Below, piece by piece: positions 1 to 4,825 of a DNA stretch of 6,214 nucleotides. This stretch comes from Campylobacteraceae bacterium. Lineage in GTDB: Bacteria > Campylobacterota > Campylobacteria > Campylobacterales > Sulfurovaceae. The stretch's first letter is position 1, and each line of letters opens with the position of its first letter. Location: positions 1-6,214 of the forward strand of contig JALVQH010000091.1 of assembly GCA_027031505.1 (NCBI GenBank). Direction: 5' to 3'. The position numbers were made by a program, and so were the translations under genes. The notes beneath the pieces are model-generated. The model had not been told where the DNA came from and did no database searches. It worked only from the letters and a program-made list of their open reading frames with translations.

Positions 1-5
1 TTTTT

Positions 6-81
6 GACCCGTTAGCTCAGTCGGTAGAGCAACTCCCTTTTAAGGAGTGGGCCCTAGGTTCGAATCCTAGACGGGTCACCA
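6..81 (+). tRNA. tRNA-Lys (anticodon TTT)
   Basis: The cloverleaf can be folded by eye. The acceptor arm GACCCGT (6-12) pairs with ACGGGTC (71-77). The anticodon stem ACTCC/GGAGT (32-36/44-48) encloses the loop CTTTTAA with anticodon TTT at 39-41, and the T arm is CTAGG/CCTAG around TTCGAAT. The discriminator is A78 and CCA is encoded at 79-81. This tRNA decodes AAA/AAG lysine codons. It is the first of four closely spaced tRNA genes, probably co-transcribed, and only five T residues precede it in the window, so its promoter lies outside. Confidence 0.97.
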
Positions 82-108
82 TATACATGATGATTGTCTG
101 GACTGGAT

Positions 109-184
109 GACCCTTTCATCTAGTGGCCAAGGATGCTGCGTTTTCATCGCAGTCACAGAGGTTCAAATCCTCTAAGGGTCGCCA
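109..184 (+). tRNA. tRNA-Glu (anticodon TTC)
   Basis: The acceptor arm GACCCTT (109-115) pairs with AAGGGTC (174-180). The anticodon stem CTGCG/CGCAG encloses the loop TTTTCAT with anticodon TTC at 143-145, and the T arm is AGAGG/CCTCT around TTCAAAT. The discriminator is G181, usual for glutamate tRNAs, and CCA is encoded at 182-184. It lies 27 bases after tRNA-Lys and 16 bases before tRNA-Val, consistent with one polycistronic tRNA precursor. Confidence 0.97.
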
Positions 185-200
185 GAATAATCAGGATCAG

Positions 201-276
201 GGTCGCTTAGCTCAGTTGGTAGAGCGCCACCCTTACAAGGTGGATGTCATAAGTTCGAGTCTTATAGCGACCACCA
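201..276 (+). tRNA. tRNA-Val (anticodon TAC)
   Basis: The acceptor arm GGTCGCT (201-207) pairs with AGCGACC (266-272). The anticodon stem CCACC/GGTGG encloses the loop CTTACAA with anticodon TAC at 234-236, and the T arm is ATAAG/CTTAT around TTCGAGT. The discriminator is A273 and CCA is encoded at 274-276. It is the third gene of the cluster, 22 bases before tRNA-Asp. Confidence 0.97.
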
Positions 277-281
277 CTTAT

Positions 282-389
282 GAAATGAAAATGTTTATGC
301 GGCGGTAGTTCAGTTGGTTAGAATACCTGCCTGTCACGCAGGGGGTCGCGAGTTCGAGTCTCGTCCGCCGCGCCACCCATTTTCATTTC
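282..389. repeat. 12-bp inverted repeat clamping tRNA-Asp
   Basis: GAAATGAAAATG at 282-293 is the exact reverse complement of CATTTTCATTTC at 378-389. The arms lie 5 bases before the mature 5' end and 2 bases after the encoded CCA. In the precursor RNA they would form a second stem stacked outside the acceptor stem, separated from it by a small internal loop. The right arm runs straight into a T-rich tract. Possible roles are a processing signal or part of a terminator. The repeat is directly visible; its function is inference. Confidence 0.7.
299..375 (+). tRNA. tRNA-Asp (anticodon GTC)
   Basis: The acceptor arm GCGGCGG (299-305) pairs with CCGCCGC (365-371). The anticodon stem CCTGC/GCAGG encloses the loop CTGTCAC with anticodon GTC at 333-335, and the T arm is GCGAG/CTCGT around TTCGAGT, with a G-T closing pair. 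The discriminator is G372, a known aspartate identity base, and CCA is encoded at 373-375. This is the last tRNA of the cluster. Unlike the other three it is bracketed by a perfect 12-base inverted repeat (282-293 and 378-389), which would extend its acceptor stem in the precursor RNA. Confidence 0.97.
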
Positions 390-402
390 TTTTTCTCCTT
401 TT
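380..402 (+). terminator. T-rich tract after the tRNA cluster, possible terminator
   Basis: The 23 bases after the last tRNA are almost entirely pyrimidine, with runs TTTT, TTTCTTTTT and CCTTTT. A conventional GC-rich hairpin is absent, but the 12-bp stem that clamps tRNA-Asp ends at 389 and is followed at once by TTTTT, so the clamped tRNA plus U tract could end the tRNA transcript. If termination fails here, the tRNA promoter would also read towards the transport operon. Confidence 0.35.
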
Positions 403-413
403 AAGCATAGAAG

Positions 414-477
414 TCATAGCCCAAACCCTTTCCTCCTCCTTTTGAATGTAAAATCCATCAGCAATCCCGGGCTATGA
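414..477. repeat. 9-bp inverted repeat, 46-base loop
   Basis: TCATAGCCC at 414-422 is the exact reverse complement of GGGCTATGA at 469-477. One base outside each arm does not pair, but similarity resumes further out (AGAAG on the left, TTCTT on the right). The enclosed 46 bases are pyrimidine-rich on this strand. It could be a structured RNA stem, an operator-like site or a relic of an inserted element; nothing in the sequence decides between these. Confidence 0.45.
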
Positions 478-530
478 TTCTTGTTCCCCCTTTATACTTC
501 ATTTACTTCTGGCATGAATCTTTTATTTTC

Positions 531-600
531 ATATTAGACTCTATTGTCAAATAAAATCTAATAAAATTTACGTTATTATTATGACGTTATATTAAAAGGA
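531..600 (+). promoter_or_regulatory. AT-rich repeat-containing promoter/operator candidate
   Basis: This is the most AT-rich stretch upstream of the binding-protein gene. It contains a tandem 10-base repeat (551-560 and 561-570, ATAAAATCTA/ATAAAATTTA, one difference), a direct repeat ACGTTAT at 570-576 and 584-590 (14-base period), and an inverted repeat TATTAGA/TCTAATA at 532-538/557-563. TTGTCA at 544-549 resembles a -35 box and TATTAT (574-579) or TATATT (588-593) resembles a -10 box, but spacings between them are not ideal. Promoter plus operator function is inferred from composition and position only. Confidence 0.35.
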
Positions 601-610
601 TTGCACCAGA

Positions 611-688
611 TTGACGGAAGAAATTGTCCTGGATGTTTCTAAATCAAGGATAAAAAAGGAGGGGCTATGGAGATTGGCTGATGTATAA
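611..688 (+). CDS. Possible 25-residue leader peptide or gene remnant (TTG start)
   Basis: A frame from TTG at 611 to TAA at 686-688 encodes 25 residues beginning MTEEIVLDVSKSRIKKEG if TTG is read as Met. AAAAGGA at 594-600 provides a ribosome binding site ten bases upstream. The composition is protein-like, charged and with no rare stretches. The VSKSRIKKE wording vaguely recalls the cytoplasmic N-terminus of some bacterial membrane transporters, but I cannot confirm that. It could be a leader peptide, a broken 5' gene fragment, or chance. Confidence 0.2.
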   Translation: MTEEIVLDVSKSRIKKEGLWRLADV

Positions 689-710
689 AAAATGGGCGCA
701 GGATGTGTGA
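656..710 (+). other. Orphan strong RBS followed by two overlapping mini-ORFs
   Basis: AAGGAGG at 656-662 matches the Shine-Dalgarno consensus perfectly and sits four bases before an ATG at 667. That frame encodes only Met-Glu-Ile-Gly before TGA (679-681). The stop overlaps a second ATG at 681 as TGATG, the arrangement usual in translational coupling, and the second frame encodes MYKKWAQDV before TGA at 708-710. The binding-protein gene starts 40 bases later. These may be leader peptides or remnants of a gene. Similarity to a known leader was not recognised. Confidence 0.3.
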
Positions 711-716
711 TATAAG
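708..716 (+). promoter_or_regulatory. Possible extended -10 box for the transport operon
   Basis: TGATATAAG at 708-716 fits the extended -10 pattern TG-N-TATAAT with one mismatch. No good -35 element lies at the expected distance (around 686-693 is an A run), which extended -10 promoters can tolerate. A transcript from here would begin close to 723 and give a leader of under 30 bases before the start codon at 751. It competes with the AT-rich segment further upstream as the operon promoter. Confidence 0.25.
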
Positions 717-750
717 GTAACTAACCATATGAAAGAATAAGGAGCAAAAC

Positions 751-2055
751 ATGAAAATGGCAAAAACAGCAACGGCAGTATTGTCTTTAATACTTGGTAC
801 CCAGATTGCAAGTGCTACAGAGAACATCAAGTTCTACTTCCCGACTTCCGTACAGGGACCATTGGCACAGCATATGAAGAAAGTCGTGAAGCAGTACAAT
901 GAGTCTCAAGACAAAGTAAAGGTAACTGCCATCTATACCGGCAGCTATCAGGAGACCATGGTCAAAGCTTCAGCCGCGATGGAAGCGGGCAATCCACCGG
1001 CCGTCGCAATGGTTGGTGCCAACAATGTTCTTGATTTTGTTCAAAAAGACCAACTGGTACCTATCAAAGAGTTCCTTGGAAAAACCACGACAGCAGAATA
1101 CCTCGCTGACTTCTGGCCGGGTGTCCGTCCGAATGCTATCATCGACGGCAAACTGTATGCGATACCGTTCCAGAGCTCTACTCCGATCCTTTACTACAAC
1201 AAAGAGCATTTCAAGGAAGCAGGACTCGATCCGAACAAACCGCCGAGAAACTGGAAAGAGCTGGTCAGCTACGGCAAGAAGCTGATCAAGAAAGAGGGCG
1301 GCAAGACAACCCGCTACGCCTTGATGATGCCGATGCAGTACGGATATGGCAACTGGATCCTTCAGGCATTTGTCATGTCAAACGGCGGGCAATACTTTAA
1401 CGCCGAATATCCAGGAGAGGTATACTACGATTCCCCGACAACACGCGGTGCTTTGCAGTTCTACAGCGATCTGGCTCACAAATACGGCATTATCCCTGCA
1501 AGCGTAACCGATTCAAAGCGCGTTGCGGCGGATTTCTTTGCGGGTCGGACATCCATGATGATTGCCAGTACAGGCGGACTGACCAATATTCGCAAGAATG
1601 TCAAGTTTGATTACGGAGTAGCATTTGTGCCGGGCAATGTCCGCAATGCCGTACCCGTCGGCGGCGCATCGATGGTGATCTTCAAAGGCCAGAAGCCTGC
1701 TCAGAAAGCTGCAGCATGGGATTTTGTCAAGTGGATCACTTCTGCCGAACAACTGGGCTCCTGGAGCCGGGCAAGCGGCTACTTCGCCCCGAGGAAAAGC
1801 GCATACGATCTGCCTGAGATGAAGGAATTCATCAGCAAATATCCGGATGCAGGTGTTGCAGTCGATCAGCTCAAATACACAAAACCCTGGTATTCTACCT
1901 ACAACGTTCTGGCCGTAGCCAAGCCTATGGGGGATGCTTTCCAGGCGGTGATTGTCGGAAAAGCCAAAGTAGCTGAAGCTACACGAAAAGCACAGGAACA
2001 AGCCGACAAACTTCTGGCTCCGTATAACAATTCCCGAGGATACTCAACCAAATAA
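751..2055 (+). CDS. UgpB-like ABC transporter solute-binding protein, periplasmic
   Basis: This 434-residue protein is a family 1 extracellular solute-binding protein. It should capture a solute in the periplasm and deliver it to the membrane permeases encoded downstream. Residues 1-22 form a Sec signal peptide: a short basic start (K2, K5), a hydrophobic core 8-19, and an AxA-type cleavage site A20-S21-A22 before T23. The segment PFQSSTPILYYNK at 139-151 and the following KEAGLDP closely resemble my recollection of E. coli UgpB (glycerol-3-phosphate binding). GGASMVI at 304-310 and SGYFAPRKSAYD at 342-353 are also typical of that family. Length is normal. AAGGAG at 739-744, six bases upstream, supports this start; a second Met at codon 3 is an alternative. 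It heads the operon and is followed by two hairpins, which suggests higher expression than the genes behind it. The substrate is uncertain: glycerol-3-phosphate, a glycerophosphodiester, a sugar, or, given the neighbour, an amide-containing solute. Confidence 0.93.
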   Translation: MKMAKTATAVLSLILGTQIASATENIKFYFPTSVQGPLAQHMKKVVKQYNESQDKVKVTAIYTGSYQETMVKASAAMEAGNPPAVAMVGANNVLDFVQKDQLVPIKEFLGKTTTAEYLADFWPGVRPNAIIDGKLYAIPFQSSTPILYYNKEHFKEAGLDPNKPPRNWKELVSYGKKLIKKEGGKTTRYALMMPMQYGYGNWILQAFVMSNGGQYFNAEYPGEVYYDSPTTRGALQFYSDLAHKYGIIPASVTDSKRVAADFFAGRTSMMIASTGGLTNIRKNVKFDYGVAFVPGNVRNAVPVGGASMVIFKGQKPAQKAAAWDFVKWITSAEQLGSWSRASGYFAPRKSAYDLPEMKEFISKYPDAGVAVDQLKYTKPWYSTYNVLAVAKPMGDAFQAVIVGKAKVAEATRKAQEQADKLLAPYNNSRGYSTK

Positions 2056-2063
2056 TATCCAAC

Positions 2064-2093
2064 AAATCAGGAAGGGTTATCCTTTCCTGGTTT
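2064..2093 (+). terminator. 13-bp hairpin after the binding-protein gene
   Basis: Positions 2064-2076 pair with 2081-2093 around a TTAT loop: thirteen consecutive pairs including two G-U wobbles, beginning eight bases after the stop codon. The tail is TATATATT-like rather than a clean U run, so it is either a leaky terminator or a 3'-end stabilising stem. Such stems after binding-protein genes (malE is the classic case) raise the amount of binding protein relative to the membrane components. Confidence 0.65.
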
Positions 2094-2095
2094 AT

Positions 2096-2150
2096 ATATT
2101 AAGAAATTTTTGCAACAATATTTCTATGTCATACAAAGATTTCTTAATAT
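2096..2150. repeat. 17-bp AT-rich inverted repeat in binding-protein/amidase spacer
   Basis: Positions 2096-2112 pair with 2134-2150 without a gap: sixteen Watson-Crick pairs and one G-U (2108-2138), around a 21-base loop (2113-2133). The outer 12 bases (ATATTAAGAAAT and its exact complement at 2139-2150) are a perfect inverted repeat. It starts two bases after the preceding hairpin ends. It could be an RNA stem that protects or processes the transcript, or a DNA operator or cruciform controlling the downstream genes. There is no U tract after it, so simple termination is less likely. Confidence 0.65.
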
Positions 2151-2153
2151 GTC

Positions 2154-2179
2154 TTTACAATACATTATAACCATACAAT
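2154..2179 (+). promoter_or_regulatory. Weak internal promoter candidate before the amidase gene
   Basis: TTTACA at 2154-2159 is one base off the -35 consensus, and TATAAC (2166-2171) and TACAAT (2174-2179) resemble -10 boxes, but the spacings are 6 and 14 bases rather than about 17. TACAAT also occurs at 2156-2161. An internal promoter here would make sense if the hairpins stop most transcription, but the match is poor. Confidence 0.15.
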
Positions 2180-2194
2180 CTAAAGGAAGGGAAA

Positions 2195-3601
2195 ATGGGT
2201 AGTAACATTCAAGATCTTGCTGACATATCGGTGGAGGAGTTGACAAAAGGGTTCGCAGATCACACCATCTCCCCCGTAGAAGCCACGGAGGCCTGTCTGG
2301 CGAGAATTGAGATGCACAATGACACGTTCAATGCTTTATGGTTCGTGGACGCGGAGGGGGCGCTCAAATCGGCAAAAGAATCGGAAAAACGCTGGCTCAA
2401 GAATCGTCCGGTCAGCCCCATAGACGGTGTTCCGACTACCACAAAAGATACTACGCTGGTCGCAGGATGGAAGTCGACGCTCGGAAGTTCTGTCCTGTGC
2501 AGTGATGAGCCTGCCACGGAAGACTCATCGAGTGTCGCCCGGCTGAAAGAGGCCGGCGTGGCTCTGCTGGGACTGACGAACTCTCCGGAAATTGGCTGGA
2601 AAGGGGTCACAGACAGTCCCCGTCACGGCATAACACGCAATCCGTGGAACCGTCATCTCACACCCGGAGGATCGAGCGGCGGAGCGGCCGTAGCGGCTGC
2701 ACTGGGAATGGGGTACCTGCATATCGGCACCGACGCAGGAGGGTCGATCCGCATCCCGGCCAGCTTTACCGGAGTATTCGGACACAAGCCGAGTTTCGGG
2801 CGCGTGCCCAATTTCCCACCGACGGCATTCAGTACGGTATCACATGCCGGACCGATCACGCGTACCGTAAAAGATGCGGCCTACATGCTCAATATCATCT
2901 CCAAACCCGATGTGAGAGACTGGTTTGCTCTGCCCTACGAAGAGAAAGACTACGTATCGCTCTGTTCGGGTGATATCCGCGACCTCAAAATCGCTTTCAG
3001 CCCCGGCATGGGCGGCGACACACCGGTCGATGCTGCGGTTGCCAGGCAGGTCAGAGCGTCTGTTGATATCTTCAGGGAACTTGGAGCTACCGTTGTCGAA
3101 GCCGACTTTGACTTTGGAAACAGCAAAGAGATCTTTGACCAGTTCTGGCACGCTTCGGTTGCCTGGAGACTGAAAGATGTTACAGAAGATCAGTTTGCAC
3201 AGATGGATCCCGGGCTGCTCAAAGTCTTTGAAGCATCCAAAAAATACACATTGGCCGATTATGTCAATGCCAATCAGCTGCGCGCCCAAATGGGAAGCGC
3301 TATGAACAGGTTTCAGCAGGAGTATGACCTGCTGCTGACGCCTACTTTGCCCATAACGGCATTTACTGCCGGCCGGAATACACCGGATGATTCCCCGTTT
3401 GAAGCCTGGTTCGACTGGGCAGCATTTTGTTATCCGATCAACCTGACACGTCAACCCGCCTGTTCGATACCGTGTGGATTTGACGAAGACGGTTTGCCCA
3501 TCGGACTGCAGATTATCGGCCGGCAATTTGACGATGCAACCGTCCTCAGAGCTGCGGCAGCATTCGAATCCCTCAGCCCGATCATCCTGCCGGAAGTCTG
3601 A
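2195..3601 (+). CDS. Amidase signature family hydrolase, cytoplasmic
   Basis: This 468-residue protein belongs to the amidase signature (AS) family, which hydrolyses carboxamides to acid plus ammonia or amine. The full catalytic set is visible: Lys84 in GVPTTTKDTT, the cis-serine Ser160 in PGGSSGGAA (158-163 is the glycine/serine-rich signature), and the nucleophile Ser184 in DAGGSIRIPAS. The 24-residue serine spacing matches that of characterised members such as FAAH. GWKGVTDSPRHGITRNPW at 134-151 is typical of the COG0154-type bacterial amidases often annotated only as amidase. No signal peptide or membrane segment is seen, so it acts in the cytoplasm. AAAGGAAGG at 2182-2190 supports the start. 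It stops 34 bases before the ATPase gene, so it is embedded in the importer operon and probably acts on the imported solute. The substrate is unknown. It is not GatA, since no gatB or gatC neighbour is present, though distant kinship exists. Confidence 0.92.
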   Translation: MGSNIQDLADISVEELTKGFADHTISPVEATEACLARIEMHNDTFNALWFVDAEGALKSAKESEKRWLKNRPVSPIDGVPTTTKDTTLVAGWKSTLGSSVLCSDEPATEDSSSVARLKEAGVALLGLTNSPEIGWKGVTDSPRHGITRNPWNRHLTPGGSSGGAAVAAALGMGYLHIGTDAGGSIRIPASFTGVFGHKPSFGRVPNFPPTAFSTVSHAGPITRTVKDAAYMLNIISKPDVRDWFALPYEEKDYVSLCSGDIRDLKIAFSPGMGGDTPVDAAVARQVRASVDIFRELGATVVEADFDFGNSKEIFDQFWHASVAWRLKDVTEDQFAQMDPGLLKVFEASKKYTLADYVNANQLRAQMGSAMNRFQQEYDLLLTPTLPITAFTAGRNTPDDSPFEAWFDWAAFCYPINLTRQPACSIPCGFDEDGLPIGLQIIGRQFDDATVLRAAAAFESLSPIILPEV

Positions 3602-3635
3602 ACGGCACAATCAAAAAAACAACAAAGGAGAGTAC

Positions 3636-4760
3636 ATGGCGTCAGTGAAGTTTGAGAATGTCATCAAGACGTTCGGAGAAACGAAAGTTATCAAGGGTGT
3701 AAACATCGATATACAGGAGGGGGAACTCATCGTATTTGTCGGCCCGTCAGGCTGTGGCAAATCCACATTGCTGCGTATGCTTGCCGGCCTCGAAGATGTG
3801 AGTGAAGGGAACATCTATATCGGCGATACCGTCGTCAATAAAGTACCGTCAAAAGATCGAAACATCGCCATGGTCTTCCAGAACTATGCGCTGTATCCCC
3901 ATATGACCGTCGAGGAGAATATGGGCTTCGGTCTCAAACTGAGAGGTGTAAGCAAAGAGGAACGCAAGGCAGCAGTTGAAAAAGCGGCCAAAATTCTCGG
4001 CATCGAACAACTGCTCAAAAGAAAACCGCGTGCCCTGTCGGGTGGACAACGGCAGCGTGTGGCCATGGGACGGGCGATCGTACGGGATCCGGATGTATTC
4101 CTCATGGATGAACCTCTGAGTAACCTCGATGCCAAGCTGCGTACCAAAATGCGGGTCGAGATCCGAAAATTGCAGCACGGACTGAAAACAACCATGATCT
4201 ATGTGACACATGATCAGGTAGAGGCGATGACGCTTGCCGATAAGATTGCGGTACTTGACGGCGGATATGTTCAGCAGTTTGGCACACCCAATGAGTTGTA
4301 CCACAAGCCGGCCAACCGATTTGTTGCAGGCTTCCTCGGCTCCCCCACCATCAACTTCATCGTCTGCAAACGCAGCGGAGATCACTTTACACTTCCGGAC
4401 GGACAAACATTCAGCATACCCGAAAGCAGAATGAGCAACACAGCGCAGGACATTGAACTGGCCATTCGCCCTAAATACATTGACATTGTCGAGAACGAAG
4501 CATCCCCGGACACTCCCAATATCATCCGATGGAAATCAAAAGTCAACCTCGTTGAAGCTCTGGGCGGCGAAACGTTGGTTTATGTACATCTGGGGGATCA
4601 GGATATCATCGTCAAGCTTACAGACAAAGACGATATAGAAGAGGGAAGTACCGTTGAGCTGGCATTCAATCTGGACAATGCACACATTTTTGATCTGAGC
4701 AACGGAAACATCATCAGTCACGGTGTCAACCCGCACGATAGCAATTCGATCGAATCTTGA
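3636..4760 (+). CDS. UgpC/MalK-type ABC transporter ATPase
   Basis: This 374-residue ATPase should power the importer on the cytoplasmic face of the membrane. Its motifs are complete: Walker A GPSGCGKST at 36-44, Q-loop Gln82 (VFQNYALYP), signature LSGGQRQ at 134-140, Walker B VFLMDEP at 154-160 with catalytic Glu159, D-loop SNLDAK at 162-167, and switch His192 in YVTHDQ. Residues from about 235 form the OB-fold/TOBE regulatory domain of CUT1 ATPases, with the family-typical AIRPKYI at 276-282. The frame is open further upstream, but a start at 3636 is chosen because AAAGGAG at 3624-3630 lies five bases before it and the protein then begins ASVKFENVIKTFG, the standard CUT1 N-terminus; upstream residues would overlap the amidase. 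MalK, UgpC and MsmK relatives are very alike, so the substrate cannot be assigned from this protein. Confidence 0.94.
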   Translation: MASVKFENVIKTFGETKVIKGVNIDIQEGELIVFVGPSGCGKSTLLRMLAGLEDVSEGNIYIGDTVVNKVPSKDRNIAMVFQNYALYPHMTVEENMGFGLKLRGVSKEERKAAVEKAAKILGIEQLLKRKPRALSGGQRQRVAMGRAIVRDPDVFLMDEPLSNLDAKLRTKMRVEIRKLQHGLKTTMIYVTHDQVEAMTLADKIAVLDGGYVQQFGTPNELYHKPANRFVAGFLGSPTINFIVCKRSGDHFTLPDGQTFSIPESRMSNTAQDIELAIRPKYIDIVENEASPDTPNIIRWKSKVNLVEALGGETLVYVHLGDQDIIVKLTDKDDIEEGSTVELAFNLDNAHIFDLSNGNIISHGVNPHDSNSIES

Positions 4761-4780
4761 CGGTAAAGTAAGGAGTGAAA

Positions 4781-4825
4781 ATGCACACACAAACGATCAA
4801 AGGAGTCAATCATGTCGTCACATAA
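4781..4825 (+). CDS. Possible 14-codon ORF overlapping the first permease start
   Basis: An ATG at 4781 has an excellent ribosome binding site (AAGGAG at 4770-4775, five bases away) and encodes MHTQTIKGVNHVVT before TAA at 4823-4825. It is out of frame with, and overlaps by 14 bases, the permease gene that starts at 4812 with its own ribosome binding site (AAAGGAG, 4799-4805). It may serve translational coupling between the ATPase and permease cistrons, or mark an original permease start lost through a frameshift. Whether the peptide is made or matters is unknown. Confidence 0.3.
   Translation: MHTQTIKGVNHVVT

Larger units (their letters stand above)
376..750 (+). other. Gene-poor leader region between tRNA cluster and transport operon
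   Basis: No long coding frame is credible here on either strand. From left to right it holds a pyrimidine-rich tract (380-445), an inverted repeat (414-422/469-477), an AT-rich segment with short repeats (531-600), and a purine-rich part (600-750) with three mini reading frames: 611-688, 667-681 and 681-710. It also contains an orphan strong ribosome binding site at 656-662 and the true ribosome binding site of the next gene at 739-744. It most likely contains the operon promoter and untranslated leader. Confidence 0.6.

Noticed and set aside
123..308. A 61-codon + strand frame reading through tRNA-Glu and tRNA-Val
   Set aside because: It overlaps two confident tRNA genes, and its GRLAQLVER segment is the well-known artefact of translating tRNA D-arm sequence.
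299..420. A - strand frame with a purine-rich upstream site (reverse complement of the pyrimidine tract) ending in GGRDSNSRPPA
   Set aside because: That ending is the antisense translation of tRNA sequence, a common spurious protein in databases. The apparent ribosome binding site is just the complement of the T-rich tract.
639..830. A 63-codon - strand frame over the start of the binding-protein gene
   Set aside because: It overlaps the ribosome binding site and signal peptide of a confident gene. Its hydrophobic translation is a shadow of the AT-rich sequence.
2840..3610. A 256-codon - strand frame antisense to the amidase gene
   Set aside because: It is antisense to a strongly conserved enzyme-coding frame, its translation has no recognisable domain, and it is cysteine- and arginine-rich as expected of a shadow frame.
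3474..3635. An N-terminal extension of the ATPase by 54 codons, overlapping the amidase
   Set aside because: The extension has no similarity to ABC ATPases and lacks a ribosome binding site at its start, while a strong site directly precedes the Met at 3636 where the standard N-terminus begins.
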